64,000 nucleotides of DNA from Scalindua sp964344685 (GCA_964344685.1 CAYFOK010000009.1:62001-126000), one strand, 5' to 3'. Counted from the stretch's first letter, positions 34,984 through 44,835 are shown. Made by a program: numbers and translations. Notes: a model not told the origin generated them from the letters alone.

Positions 34984-35683
34984 TCTTGGTAAGTCAAAAA
35001 ACGCAGGTTGAGTGAAGCAGGTAATTTTAATCGAACCTCTTATTTAACGAATCTGGATTTGTTGTAGGTATTATTCCCGCCACGAATAGAAATCGAACAT
35101 ATCAAGCGTAATCCGGCATTGAATGTTGAACTGTCATATGCCGCCTGTCTTATGCTTTTAATTAATGCATCCTGTCAAATCGTTTCTCTTGCCTTTTTCA
35201 TTTAACACACTTTTTTAACACTATTTGACTCTGTTTACGAACTAATTTAGGAAGGAGATAATTGTTGTAGATAGTACCAGGATAAAATTTTGTTTAGAAA
35301 TAAACTAAAGTTTTCATGATTAATGCCGAAAATAAAGATAGGAGAAAATAGGAGTATGTTTCGTTATAAGCTATTCATGAGCAGTGCCTGATTTGAGTGT
35401 TTTTATAAGGTTAGGTGTGCAAATGAAAAAACTTAACAGGTGCATGCAGTGGATGAGAGTGAGCAGCTGACACGAAATATTACAAACTTAGCATATTCGC
35501 GTGAAAAATAGTTTAAATGCCTTTCAGGCAGGGAGGATGGCGATGTTGATATTATACTTGCCAATATTGATATCAATCGTGACAGCCGTTATCGCAGTTA
35601 AATTTTATTAATGGATAATGCCCCTATCCGGGATGAGCATAATAATAGCCGTTTACAGTAATAAGGAATGCTGCTGACAGTGC
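34984..35683. other. Long spacer without large gene
   Basis: About 700 bp between the SemiSWEET gene and the convergent mtnP gene. It is AT-rich with several purine-rich, ribosome-binding-like stretches (for example GAAGGAGATAA near 35250 and AGGAGTATG near 35350), each followed only by very short frames. The best short frame is listed separately at 35537-35611. No tRNA, known riboswitch or terminator was recognised. Confidence 0.4.
35537..35611 (+). CDS. Possible 22-24 residue single-helix membrane microprotein
   Basis: A GGGAGG site (35531-35536) precedes two in-frame ATGs (35537 and 35543). The second has ideal spacing and would encode a 22-residue peptide that is almost one hydrophobic helix (LILYLPILISIVTAVIAVKF) ending in a basic residue and a TAA. 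Size and composition resemble KdpF- or toxin-like small membrane proteins, but I recognise no family. Such a frame can arise by chance in AT-rich DNA. Confidence 0.3.
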   Translation: MAMLILYLPILISIVTAVIAVKFY

Positions 35684-36544
35684 TTATAGATACTTTCCGA
35701 AAATAACTTTTAACCGTTCCTTTACGTCGTTCGGAATATTTTCCTTATGCGTAACAATGGCATTACTTGAAGCATTAACGCATCCGCAGCTTCTTTCACC
35801 TTCAATCATCGGGATGGCGTGTTTGATAATGGCCTTTGCCATATCGACGTTTTTCATGATATTTTGAAGGACTATTTCAGCTGTAACGTCCTCCTCTCCT
35901 TCGTGCCAGCAGTCATAATCTGTAGAAAGAGCAAGTGTGCTGTAACATAACTCCGCCTCGCGGGCCAGTTTGGCCTCCTGCAGGTTTGTCATTCCGATAA
36001 TGCTTACATCCCATTGGCGATAGGTTAATGATTCGGCCCTGGTTGAGAATTGAGGCCCCTCTATGCATACATAGGTTCCGCCTTTATGGACGTTAGCACC
36101 GGCATTATTTGCGGCTTTATGAAGCGTGTCGGCCAGGACTGAGCAGACCGGATCCGCCAGGCTTACATGGCCAACTATCCCATCTCCAAAGAAGGTGCCA
36201 GTTCTGCCCTGTGTTCGATCTATGAACTGGTCTGGAATCACTATGTCCAGAGGTTTGATCTCTTCTCTCATGCTCCCTACAGCACTGACAGCTATTATTC
36301 TCTCTACTCCGAGTTTCTTCATGCCATAGATGTTTGCACGAAAATTCAGCTCTGATGGTAGTATACTGTGGGTCTTTCCGTGCCGTGGGAGAAATACAAC
36401 ACTCTTCCCTTCAAGATTTCCCGTAATAAATTGATCAGACGGATCACCAAAAGGTGTCTCTACTTTTATATTTTCAACATCGGTTATTCCTTCAATATTA
36501 TACAAACCACTGCCGCCAATTATTCCTATTTTTCCATTAGTCAT
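35684..36544 (-). CDS. mtnP: S-methyl-5'-thioadenosine phosphorylase
   Basis: A 286-residue purine nucleoside phosphorylase-family II enzyme that splits methylthioadenosine into adenine and methylthioribose-1-phosphate. The N-terminal phosphate loop GIIGGSGLYNIEGI, ETPFGDPSD, FLPRHGKTHSILPSELNFRANI, CIEGPQFSTRAES, IGMTNLQEAKLAREAELCYS and STDYDCWH are all typical. SVGSMREEI and DQFIDRTQGR also fit MtnP. Some close relatives act on other purine nucleosides, so the substrate is a family-level assignment. No other methionine-salvage gene is in the window. Confidence 0.9.
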   Translation of the reverse strand: MTNGKIGIIGGSGLYNIEGITDVENIKVETPFGDPSDQFITGNLEGKSVVFLPRHGKTHSILPSELNFRANIYGMKKLGVERIIAVSAVGSMREEIKPLDIVIPDQFIDRTQGRTGTFFGDGIVGHVSLADPVCSVLADTLHKAANNAGANVHKGGTYVCIEGPQFSTRAESLTYRQWDVSIIGMTNLQEAKLAREAELCYSTLALSTDYDCWHEGEEDVTAEIVLQNIMKNVDMAKAIIKHAIPMIEGERSCGCVNASSNAIVTHKENIPNDVKERLKVIFGKYL

Positions 36545-36732
36545 ATTTATAGTCCCTGTTTAACAAAGTATTATTAAAAGCGTGTTATTTTAACGATGCA
36601 TCACGAGCCGTCAAGGACTAATTTAAATGTATTGAATTAGCGGTTGATAACACTTCAACATCTCTCAGTATGACGTCACGCTGGGCAGAATCGAAGGGTA
36701 GTTTATGCTATGACAGCACAATTTAATCATGA

Positions 36733-36760
36733 TTGACAGTAAAACTAATTATTATATAAT
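36733..36760 (+). promoter_or_regulatory. Consensus sigma-70 promoter of the moxR-Bat operon
   Basis: TTGACA (36733-36738), a 16-bp spacer and TATAAT (36755-36760) match the consensus exactly. The predicted leader to the GTG at 36847 is about 80 nt. The rest of the 36545-36846 spacer shows no gene. Confidence 0.65.
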
Positions 36761-36846
36761 TACTGCCTATGTATTTATAATTTTTCAGACTTGCACTAAT
36801 CAAGAATAATGAAGCTTAGAGATATTCAACACAGGAGAAATAAAGG

Positions 36847-37863
36847 GTGGCTAAAGGTAAGAAGAGTAAGAAATTTGAAGATGTTCAGTATATAAAAGAG
36901 AAGTATGTTGGTATTAAACAAGAGATACAGAAGATTGTAGTCGGTCAGGATGAGATGATTGAGACGATCATTATTGCTCTTTTCTCTGACGGCCATATTC
37001 TTCTGGAGGGTTATCCTGGACTTGGAAAAACTATAACTATCAAGACACTGTCAAGAGTAATTGACGCGAAATTTCAAAGGATACAATTTACTCCTGACCT
37101 TATACCCAGTGATATTACAGGGTTTGAGTTATGCGATCCTGAAACCAGGAAAAGTGCAGTCCAGAAAGGGCCGGTTTTTACTAACTTACTATTGGCTGAT
37201 GAGATTAACAGAGCCCCTGCAAAAGTTCAGAGTGCATTACTGGAAAGTATGCAGGAGAAACAGGTAACGATAGGCAGAGAATCTTTTGAGCTGGAAAAAT
37301 TATTTATCGTCCTTGCAACTCAAAATCCGATAGAGATATCAGGAACCTATCTCCTGCCGGAAGCTGAGGTTGACAGGTTTATGTTTAAGATCAGGGTTGC
37401 GTATCCTTCTTGTGAAGAGGAGAGAGAGATAGCGGAGAGGCAGATTGGTGATGATGAGCCCAGGTTGGATGAAGTTTTGCATCCCGATGAAATAATTTTA
37501 TTGAGACATTTCATCGCAAAGAAGATTCCACTGCATAAAGAATCAGAAATACTGAAATATTCAACACGCATCGTAAGGGCGACAAGGCCGGATACTGACA
37601 GCGACGATTACATAAGAGATATGGTTATGTATGGTGCTTCCCCTCGTGCTTCTATATATCTGGCAAAGGCTGCACGTGTTTACGCTTTTCTCTCAGGTAG
37701 TGAAATAGTCCTGCCGGAACATATCCATAAGATGGCTTACCCGGTCTTAAGGCACAGGATAATTTTAACGCATGAGGCGGAGTCTCAGGGAACTGATCCG
37801 GACGATATAGTCAATACTATATTACAAAAGGTGCCTATCCTGGAAACAGATTCTTCCAGTTAA
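36847..37863 (+). CDS. moxR: MoxR-family AAA+ ATPase
   Basis: A 338-residue AAA+ chaperone-like ATPase. Walker A is LLEGYPGLGKTITIK (about residues 53-67), Walker B is LLLADEINRAPAKVQSALLE, and sensor 1 is VLATQNPIEISGTY followed by LPEAEVDRFMF. This is the usual order for MoxR proteins, which act with vWA proteins to assemble or activate metal enzymes and envelope complexes. GTG 36847 is the start; AAAGGG precedes it closely. It is the first gene of a six-gene Bat-type operon. Confidence 0.93.
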   Translation: MAKGKKSKKFEDVQYIKEKYVGIKQEIQKIVVGQDEMIETIIIALFSDGHILLEGYPGLGKTITIKTLSRVIDAKFQRIQFTPDLIPSDITGFELCDPETRKSAVQKGPVFTNLLLADEINRAPAKVQSALLESMQEKQVTIGRESFELEKLFIVLATQNPIEISGTYLLPEAEVDRFMFKIRVAYPSCEEEREIAERQIGDDEPRLDEVLHPDEIILLRHFIAKKIPLHKESEILKYSTRIVRATRPDTDSDDYIRDMVMYGASPRASIYLAKAARVYAFLSGSEIVLPEHIHKMAYPVLRHRIILTHEAESQGTDPDDIVNTILQKVPILETDSSS

Positions 37864-37912
37864 CAATTCTCTTTAGCAACACTATCCAATTGATTCGGAA
37901 GAGGCCGGTTTA

Positions 37913-38767
37913 TTGAGAAGCAAGATAAGATTACATATACAGAGAATGGTGGCTAATCTTTTTGAAGGTTCATTCTCCAGTTACATGAACTCAACAAGGG
38001 GGATTGAGCTTGATGAGCTGAGGCAGTACCAGCCTGGTGATGAGTTCAGGTCTATTGACTGGAAAACCACTGCGAGAACTGGGAACTTACATGTCAGGCT
38101 AAAGCTGGTGGATAAAAGGACTAACATATTCTTCCTGATTGATAGAAGCGGTTCAAAGAAGTTTGGTACAGCACATTTTACTAAAGAGGAAATTCAGTCC
38201 TCCATAATTTCTCTCCTCGTTCAATCCGCAACAGAAACAGGTAATCTAGTGAGTTTCATAGCGTTTACTGATGAAATTGAGAGCTATATCCCTCCTCACG
38301 CAGGCCAGAAAGAAGGTGTAAGGCTGGCTGGAAATATGATGAGTGATAAAGTTAAGGGCATACGTACAAATGTCAACTGTGCATTTAAGTTTTTGAATAG
38401 TATGCATTTTGCCCCTTCACTTGTATTTGTGTTATCTGATTTCTTTGCACCATTTGATTATGAAAGCTCGTTAAAATCCCTTATTAGAAAACATGATGTT
38501 ATTCCGATAGTTTTATCCGACATAAGGGAGGAAATACTTCCTAAGGCAAGAGGTTTTGTAGCAGTAAAAGATTTGGAGACTCAAAGTGTGAAGTATCTGG
38601 ATTTATCCCAGGATTTATTTACAAATCCACAACACATTAAATTGTTTAATAAGCTTAATCTTAGTTATATTACGTTAAAGACTGATCAGAGCGAAGAGCA
38701 ATGGGTAAGCTCTCTCTCAGATTTTTTTGATAAAAGGATAAGGCGGAGAAGCAGGATAAAGAGATGA
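37913..38767 (+). CDS. DUF58 domain protein
   Basis: The 284-residue protein contains the DUF58 signature GIELDELRQYQPGDEFRSIDWKT near residues 30-50 and a vWA-like core (FFLIDRSGSKKFG). Such proteins are constant partners of MoxR ATPases in Bat operons. The start is TTG 37913 after GGAAGAGGCCGG. Its TGA overlaps the ATG of the next gene (38764-38767), which implies coupled translation. Confidence 0.88.
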   Translation: MRSKIRLHIQRMVANLFEGSFSSYMNSTRGIELDELRQYQPGDEFRSIDWKTTARTGNLHVRLKLVDKRTNIFFLIDRSGSKKFGTAHFTKEEIQSSIISLLVQSATETGNLVSFIAFTDEIESYIPPHAGQKEGVRLAGNMMSDKVKGIRTNVNCAFKFLNSMHFAPSLVFVLSDFFAPFDYESSLKSLIRKHDVIPIVLSDIREEILPKARGFVAVKDLETQSVKYLDLSQDLFTNPQHIKLFNKLNLSYITLKTDQSEEQWVSSLSDFFDKRIRRRSRIKR

Positions 38768-40173
38768 AAAGGGTTTTGCTTGTAACGTTTTTAAGTGTTT
38801 TTATATTCTTTGTGTATTCTGGTACTTGCAAGGCGCAGCAAACAGGTTATGGGCGCGAGCAGGAGTATGGAGATTCTGTCCAGCCTCGTGATATAGATAC
38901 GCTGATACCTGAAATGGATGAACCGGCTGAACTTTGGCTGTTTGTAGATGACTACCGGTTTGTTACCGGTAAAATGATACACTTAACTCTGCAGGTAGTA
39001 TGGAAGCTGGGTGTCAGTATTGACATGGAAGCATTTGACACGGTTGACCTTTCTCCTTTCAAGATTGAGAAAGTAACAGTGGGGGAGAGGCAGATATTTA
39101 ACAATGACAGCGACTTTTGTGTAATAACATACATTCTCTCTTTGCCTGATGAAGCGGAAGAGGGAGTGTACACTGTGCCTGCATTCTTCATATCGTATAA
39201 TGATGAAGTAAATAAGAGTACCGGGCGGGTGCAAACTTCTTCCATGGCATTGAAAAAGGTCCCTATTCTTGTTGATACGGAGTTGAACAGAGATGTGATT
39301 AATATTGGAGACAGGCTCAAATATACCCTTACGATCTGGCATGAGAAGTACATACAGATACTTGAAGAGAATATGAGGCAGCTTAATCTCAACCCGTTTC
39401 AATTAAGAGATTTCAGTATTAATGAAGAGGCGGAAGGGAAACTGAGAAAGACTACTATAGAATATGATATCTCGATTTATGAGTTGCCTGACAAGGCAGA
39501 GAATTTTGAAATTCCTTCTTTGCCTGTGCTGTATTTTGACGAACGTGAAGGAGATGTTGTGTCGGGAGGTGAGGGGAAATCTCCTGCTACTCGGAGAATA
39601 GGCACTCCTGCAATCCCGGTATTAATCAATAGTTTATTAAAAAGAATTGATGTTCCACTTGAAGGGTCAAAAGGTCCGCTTGTATATTCGCAAAAGGATA
39701 TATGCCTGAGAAGTCACCTGCCGGTTATTATGGGGTTTGTCATTATAATCGCACTTGGGGCGAATGAAATAAAAAAGATTGTATACAGGATGTCTGCAAT
39801 TATCAAAGAGAGGATGGCAATGTCCCCTCTCGCACATGCAGAGAGACTGGAAAGAATGATTGCCGGCTTTAACAGTGAAGCGGGAGATGATGAATTGCGG
39901 CAGAGTGTTGTTAATATTGATTGTACTTTGAGAGGGTTTCTGGGTTCATTGAAGGAGATGCCCAGAGGTCTTGTAAGATCAGTAACTACGGCGAAACTTA
40001 TTGATATAATCAGGGATAAAAAAATGGCGGAAGAAATAATCAGTGCTGCAGATAAGGTTCTTAAATCTTTTGATTGTGTTATTTTCGGGGATATCAACAG
40101 AGATGCAATTAAAAAGTCTTTAAACGAAGTACAGGAGATATTAAAAGAGGCTAAGAAGCGGGGTTATTATTAG
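38764..40173 (+). CDS. BatD-like exported/membrane protein
   Basis: The 469-residue protein has a signal peptide (RVLLVTFLSVFIFFVYSGTC), a long beta-rich exported region, and one transmembrane helix at about residues 320-338 (LPVIMGFVIIIALGANEI). A cytoplasmic helical tail of about 130 residues follows. Position between DUF58 and vWA genes and this topology fit the BatD/oxygen-tolerance-like component, although the sequence is divergent and I see no diagnostic motif. It overlaps the DUF58 gene by 4 bp. Confidence 0.65.
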   Translation: MKRVLLVTFLSVFIFFVYSGTCKAQQTGYGREQEYGDSVQPRDIDTLIPEMDEPAELWLFVDDYRFVTGKMIHLTLQVVWKLGVSIDMEAFDTVDLSPFKIEKVTVGERQIFNNDSDFCVITYILSLPDEAEEGVYTVPAFFISYNDEVNKSTGRVQTSSMALKKVPILVDTELNRDVINIGDRLKYTLTIWHEKYIQILEENMRQLNLNPFQLRDFSINEEAEGKLRKTTIEYDISIYELPDKAENFEIPSLPVLYFDEREGDVVSGGEGKSPATRRIGTPAIPVLINSLLKRIDVPLEGSKGPLVYSQKDICLRSHLPVIMGFVIIIALGANEIKKIVYRMSAIIKERMAMSPLAHAERLERMIAGFNSEAGDDELRQSVVNIDCTLRGFLGSLKEMPRGLVRSVTTAKLIDIIRDKKMAEEIISAADKVLKSFDCVIFGDINRDAIKKSLNEVQEILKEAKKRGYY

Positions 40174-40179
40174 GGGGAT

Positions 40180-41208
40180 TTGTTATTGAATCTGGAGAAT
40201 CCTATATTTCTGCTGGCACTGATCCCTTTCATATTCTTGATTTTTTTAAGAAGAGAAGGGAAATATCTGGGCTATTCAAGTACAGCTCATTTAGAAGAGG
40301 GTAAGAGTGTTAAGACTTACGTGAGGCGGCTGCCAAAGATACTCTGCTTCTTTGCCGTATTATTTGCGGTTCTTGCTTTTTCGAGGCCGCAATCGAGCTA
40401 TGATGAAACAGAGGTCTCGTACCAGGGACGTGAAATAATTATGTCCATTGATACATCGTTCAGTATGACGGGTGAGGCTATGGAAAAAATCAGGAGTATT
40501 GCAAAAGATTTTATAAAAAAAAGAAGTCATGACATGATAGGTATTACAATGTACGGAACTGATGCGGTAGTTGTTGTACTGCCAACCATGGAAACAGAAC
40601 TGTTGGAGAAATCATTAGATAAGATTGAACCTCACCAGGTTGGTGTTCGTACTGCTATTGGTGAGGGGCTTTTTACTTCCATTCTTGCACTTATTGAGAG
40701 GGACATGGGCCAGATTTTCGAGATTAATAAATTAAGAAAGAGTATAAACCGTGAGGAAGGGCTTGGTAAGTATGCCCTGGATTTTGTGAAAATGGTTCAG
40801 GGCAGGGGTTCGATGAAAAACAAGGTAATAATCCTGTTTACAGACGGCATATATAATGTGGGTATCAATCCGACCAGACCACTCCGTTTTATTAAGAGGC
40901 TGGGAGTAAAGGTACACGTGGTGTCCGTACCTGCTTCTGCTGAGGTAGGTGTGGAACATGAACAGGCTGCTGAAAGGACAGCATCATTGAGGAAGGGTGT
41001 CGAATCAACCGGTGGGAAACTTTTTGAAGCTGAGAACTATGAAGAGGTTGATCAGTTTTATACCGAGATTGACAGGATAGAAAAGGAAAAGATAACAATG
41101 GAAACTGTAGTTAAGAAAAAAGACCTCTTCTTCATCCCTACGGCTATCAGCGTCTGCTTTTTATTAGGAATGGTAGTAATAGAGAATATATGGTTGAAGA
41201 TTCCCTGA
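40180..41208 (+). CDS. vWA-domain membrane protein, BatA-like
   Basis: The 342-residue protein has N-terminal helices (ENPIFLLALIPFIFLIFL and a second at about 50-65), a von Willebrand A domain, and a C-terminal helix (LFFIPTAISVCFLLGMVVI). The MIDAS metal site is SIDTSFSMTGE (DxSxS), with LFTDGIYNVG as the later Asp-containing strand. This helix-vWA-helix layout is that of BatA. An insertion of about 50 residues (EINKLRKSINREEGLG region) interrupts the usual fold spacing. TTG 40180 or 40186 is the start, after GGGGGA. Confidence 0.83.
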   Translation: MLLNLENPIFLLALIPFIFLIFLRREGKYLGYSSTAHLEEGKSVKTYVRRLPKILCFFAVLFAVLAFSRPQSSYDETEVSYQGREIIMSIDTSFSMTGEAMEKIRSIAKDFIKKRSHDMIGITMYGTDAVVVVLPTMETELLEKSLDKIEPHQVGVRTAIGEGLFTSILALIERDMGQIFEINKLRKSINREEGLGKYALDFVKMVQGRGSMKNKVIILFTDGIYNVGINPTRPLRFIKRLGVKVHVVSVPASAEVGVEHEQAAERTASLRKGVESTGGKLFEAENYEEVDQFYTEIDRIEKEKITMETVVKKKDLFFIPTAISVCFLLGMVVIENIWLKIP

Positions 41209-41222
41209 AAGGATAGAAAAAA

Positions 41223-41807
41223 ATGAGTAAGAGTCTTATTGTAAAATTATCGCTTCTTGTTATTGCAATAGTTCTGATAGCATGCGGACGGGAATACGGC
41301 AGTCAGCGTAGACTTGCTGAAAATGTAAAGAAGGATGTTGTAATGGGAAGATACAATACTGCACTGGAGAAACTGGAAGGAGTGAAAGGGTCGGTTCTAT
41401 ATAGGGTTTCGAAATATTTTGATAAGGAAGATCCTTATGTTGCATACAATACGGGAGTAGTGTTGATGCTGATGGGGGATACTAAAAGTGCAGGGGCAGA
41501 ATTTAAACAGGCTACCAGGTCAGACAACGAAGCAATAAAAGAGAATGCCATATATAACAGGGCAAATATTATAGCAACAAATATGGATTTTATTACAGCA
41601 GCAGAAGAGTATGCTAAAGTTCTCCAGATAGATCCAGATGACTTTGAGGCAAAAAAGAATCTTGAAAGAATGAGGCTGGGGCAAAAGCAGCTTTCAACAC
41701 TGTTTACCCAGGTTAAGCAGGAGAGAGAGGAGAGGATTCAGTCGTTGAAACTCATCCCGTGGGGTAATAGATATAGGAATAGCGGAGAGCAGAAGATCAG
41801 GTGGTAA
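41223..41807 (+). CDS. TPR lipoprotein, BatC/BatE-like
   Basis: A 194-residue protein with a lipoprotein signal (SLLVIAIVLIAC; Cys at about residue 20). It has two or three TPR-like repeats, including VAYNTGVVLMLMGDTKSAGAEF and AAEEYAKVLQIDPDDFEAKKNLE. TPR proteins with these features lie between the two vWA genes in Bat operons. It starts 14 bp after the BatA-like stop. A rho-independent terminator lies just behind it (41839-41879). Confidence 0.75.
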   Translation: MSKSLIVKLSLLVIAIVLIACGREYGSQRRLAENVKKDVVMGRYNTALEKLEGVKGSVLYRVSKYFDKEDPYVAYNTGVVLMLMGDTKSAGAEFKQATRSDNEAIKENAIYNRANIIATNMDFITAAEEYAKVLQIDPDDFEAKKNLERMRLGQKQLSTLFTQVKQEREERIQSLKLIPWGNRYRNSGEQKIRW

Positions 41808-41838
41808 AATTTGTTAATAAATATAGCAGGGCATGATG

Positions 41839-41879
41839 GTGGCATGGACAAAAGAGATTGTCCATGTCTATTTTTTTAT
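41839..41879 (+). terminator. Rho-independent terminator inside the Bat operon
   Basis: CATGGACAA (41841-41849) pairs with TTGTCCATG (41856-41864), followed by TCTATTTTTTT. It lies between the TPR lipoprotein gene and the last vWA gene (41929), so the distal gene is either partly attenuated or separately transcribed. Confidence 0.7.
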
Positions 41880-41928
41880 AGAACGTTAACAGACAATTGC
41901 AGACAAATCAGTTAGAAACTACGTAGAA

Positions 41929-42939
41929 ATGCTATTTTTCTCACAGGGACAAAATTTAATTTATATAATTTCGGGCGCAATACTCATCTTTCTTGTTTAC
42001 CTTTATTCGACAGGAAGAAAGAGGATGTGGTTAAACAGTTTTGGCGGGCTTGATATCCTGCAAAGATTCAGCAGGATACCAAAAACCACACGCAATATTA
42101 TGAAAGGTTTGATGGTTAGTACCACTTTCTGTGGCCTTTGTATGGTGCTGATCGGGCCTAAGTGGCAGACTACAGAAGAGTATTATGAGAGGGAAGGCAT
42201 GGAGATAGTCTTTGTGCTTGATGTGTCGCTGAGCATGCTGGCGGAGGACGTAAAGCCTAACAGACTGCAAAGGGCAAAGATTGAGATGGAAAGTCTGATC
42301 AAGGGCCTTGAAAATGATTATCTTGGTCTGGTAGTATTTGCCGGTAGAGCATTTTCCATGCTTCCTTATCTGACTACGGATTATGATAGTATTTATTTGA
42401 GAATTCTGCGTATGATTAATGAGAACTATGCGCGTTTTGTACCGTACGGTACAAACGTTGGAAATGCCCTGCTTATTGCAATTGAGTCGTTCAGTAAGGA
42501 GGAGAGAGAGAAGGTGATTATATTTCTTACTGATGGGGAGGAGCAGTTGGCTGTCAGGAGCCAGGTAGCAGAAGCAGTAAAGATGCTGATGGAGAGGAAA
42601 GATATCTCGGTATACTTGATTGGAATTGGAGATCCTCATGAATACTCTCCAATTCCTAAGAAGGATAAGAACGGACATACAATCGGATTAGAGCTTGATA
42701 TGGAAGAAAATACTATTATGACGAAGCCGGATCCGGCATTGTTACAGGAAATTGCTGATATAACCGGTGGTACCTATATTCATGATGCTACCGGAGATGA
42801 ACTCAAGAGTATTTTTGAAGGTGTTATAGATGAGCATAGGAAAGTCCTGGGTGTAAAGACCAGGACTGCTGTTAAGGATGTTTCTCAGTATTTTCTTGGT
42901 GGTGCGTTACTGCTACTGGTAATTTTTCTTTTGTTGTGA
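41929..42939 (+). CDS. vWA-domain membrane protein, BatB-like
   Basis: The 336-residue protein has two N-terminal helices (IYIISGAILIFLVYLY and a second at about 55-75), a von Willebrand A domain, and a C-terminal helix (FLGGALLLLVIFLLL). MIDAS is VFVLDVSLSMLAEDV (DxSxS), with LTTDYDSIY and FLTDGEEQ following. It is the second vWA protein of the operon and corresponds to BatB. It begins 50 bp after an internal terminator, which may lower its expression relative to the upstream genes. Confidence 0.85.
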   Translation: MLFFSQGQNLIYIISGAILIFLVYLYSTGRKRMWLNSFGGLDILQRFSRIPKTTRNIMKGLMVSTTFCGLCMVLIGPKWQTTEEYYEREGMEIVFVLDVSLSMLAEDVKPNRLQRAKIEMESLIKGLENDYLGLVVFAGRAFSMLPYLTTDYDSIYLRILRMINENYARFVPYGTNVGNALLIAIESFSKEEREKVIIFLTDGEEQLAVRSQVAEAVKMLMERKDISVYLIGIGDPHEYSPIPKKDKNGHTIGLELDMEENTIMTKPDPALLQEIADITGGTYIHDATGDELKSIFEGVIDEHRKVLGVKTRTAVKDVSQYFLGGALLLLVIFLLL

Positions 42940-43039
42940 AAAGGGGATAATACAAAGCTGCAGAGGGCATGGAGGATTGCTTTTTTTAATATAATCCTTT
43001 TTCCCCAGTGGTTAAATTTAATTATATGGAGGTAATAAA

Positions 43040-44503
43040 ATGGTGACGAAGGAAGGCGTAAAAATTAAGCCGGGAAAGTTGTTTATTGATGGAAAATGGG
43101 TAGATTCTGTGTCAGGTAAAACATTTGATACGTTAAACCCTGCAACGGAAGAGGTTATAACATCCATTGCAGAGGGGGATAAAGCTGATATTGATCTTGC
43201 CGTCACTGCTGCACGTAAGGCGTTTGAGGATGGCCCATGGAGGTATTTTGATGCAAGAGAAAGGGGTAAGATCTTATTAAAAATTATGGAGTTGATAGAA
43301 AAGAATAAAGAGGAATTGGCGTTGCTGGACACACTGGACAATGGTAAGCCAATTAGTGAGACAACTAATGCTGACCTTCCGCTTGTCACTGATTGCTTTC
43401 TGTATTATGCAGGATGGGCGGACAAGATTCATGGTGAGACAATTCCGGTCAGGGGAGAATACTTTAACTATACCATGAGAGAGCCGGTTGGTGTTGTAGG
43501 GCAGATAATACCGTGGAATTTTCCTTTACTGATGGCTGCGTGGAAGATAGCACCTGCTCTGGCCTGTGGCAACACTGTAATCTTGAAACCAGCTGAGCAG
43601 ACTCCATTAACTGCATTGAGGTTGGGTGAAATTTGCCAGGAGGCAGGTTTGCCTGACGGTGTTTTGAATATTGTGCCGGGTTATGGTCCCACTGCAGGGG
43701 CTGCTCTTGCAGAGCATATGGACGTTGACAAAATTGCGTTTACCGGTGAATACACTACGGGTCGTATAATAATGCAGGCGGCGTCAAGGAACCTAAAACG
43801 GATATCGCTGGAATTGGGCGGAAAATCTCCTAATATTGTATTTGCAGATTCTGATATAGATAGTGCTGTTGCCGGTGCTATGACGGGTATATTCTTCAAT
43901 CAGGGAGAGGTCTGTTGTGCCGGTTCACGTTTATTCCTGGAAAAAAGTATTCATGAGGAATTTGTAGAAAAATTATCAAATAAGGCTGCGAACATGTGTG
44001 TTGGAGACCCGGAAGATGTTGGTACTCAGATGGGTGCGCAGGTTTCTAAAGAGCAATTTGATAAAATATTGGGTTATATTGATACCGGAAAGCAAGAGGG
44101 TGCAAAACTGGTAACTGGTGGCGAACGATGCGGAGAGAGGGGGTATTTTATCAAGCCTACTGTCTTTGATGCTGTTAATAACAATATGAAGATAGCCAGG
44201 GAGGAAATTTTTGGTCCAGTAGTATCGGTAATTTCTTTTAATGAGATTAGTGAAGTTGTAAAACAAGGCAACATGTCAATTTACGGCCTGGCTGCAGCGG
44301 TTTGGACAAGAGATATAAATAAAGCACACAGGCTTGCCAGAGATCTGAAGGCCGGTACAATCTGGATTAACACGTATAATGCCTTCGATGCTGCTTCGCC
44401 ATTTGGCGGATTTAAGCAGAGTGGCTTTGGCAGGGAGTTGGGGGTTCATGCTTTAGAACTATACACACAGGTAAAAAGCGTATGGATAAACCTTGGCTGT
44501 TAG
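43040..44503 (+). CDS. NAD(P)-dependent aldehyde dehydrogenase
   Basis: A 487-residue enzyme of the ALDH superfamily oxidising an aldehyde to the acid. The NAD-binding strand IPWNFPLLMAAWKIAPALACG, catalytic-loop Glu in LELGGKSPNIVF, nucleophile Cys in NQGEVCCAG, and C-terminal FKQSGFGRELG with EIFGPVVSVI are all present. The closest style is betaine/phenylacetaldehyde/retinal dehydrogenase (class 1/2). The substrate cannot be told. A GGAGG site lies upstream of the ATG. It stands alone after the Bat operon. Confidence 0.92.
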   Translation: MVTKEGVKIKPGKLFIDGKWVDSVSGKTFDTLNPATEEVITSIAEGDKADIDLAVTAARKAFEDGPWRYFDARERGKILLKIMELIEKNKEELALLDTLDNGKPISETTNADLPLVTDCFLYYAGWADKIHGETIPVRGEYFNYTMREPVGVVGQIIPWNFPLLMAAWKIAPALACGNTVILKPAEQTPLTALRLGEICQEAGLPDGVLNIVPGYGPTAGAALAEHMDVDKIAFTGEYTTGRIIMQAASRNLKRISLELGGKSPNIVFADSDIDSAVAGAMTGIFFNQGEVCCAGSRLFLEKSIHEEFVEKLSNKAANMCVGDPEDVGTQMGAQVSKEQFDKILGYIDTGKQEGAKLVTGGERCGERGYFIKPTVFDAVNNNMKIAREEIFGPVVSVISFNEISEVVKQGNMSIYGLAAAVWTRDINKAHRLARDLKAGTIWINTYNAFDAASPFGGFKQSGFGRELGVHALELYTQVKSVWINLGC

Positions 44504-44820
44504 TTATTTACCGTTGATTTTGCTATTTGACGTAATTTGGTTTGTCTGAAAAAATTGAAAAAAACCTGTTTGTAAGTTCCTAAAATTTGCTTTATAAATT
44601 TTCAATATTTCTATTGAGTTTTTTTTCAAATTTGTTATAAGATTAGAATCTTAGGTCTTTTACCTACCAGTTTTTTATAATAAAGACCGGAGAAATACAT
44701 CCCACACTGAAAAGCTGCATTTATAAAGTCTGTTGGCAGATCCATGTCGCTACCTGTTGTAAGTCATATCATTGTATGGTTTTAGGTTAAATCAACCAAG
44801 GGGAAAAGTACATAAATTTA
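44504..44820. other. Spacer with a moderate promoter
   Basis: No gene supported. TTGAGT (44614-44619), a 16-bp spacer and TATAAG (44636-44641) may serve the downstream TPR gene, leaving a leader of about 190 nt. No terminator hairpin was recognised after the aldehyde dehydrogenase. Confidence 0.4.
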
Positions 44821-44835
44821 GTGATAATATTAAGA

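Noticed and set aside
42031..42678. Minus-strand 215-codon frame inside the BatB-like gene
   Set aside because: Antisense shadow of a gene with clear vWA motifs; its translation is His/Arg/Leu-rich with no domain.
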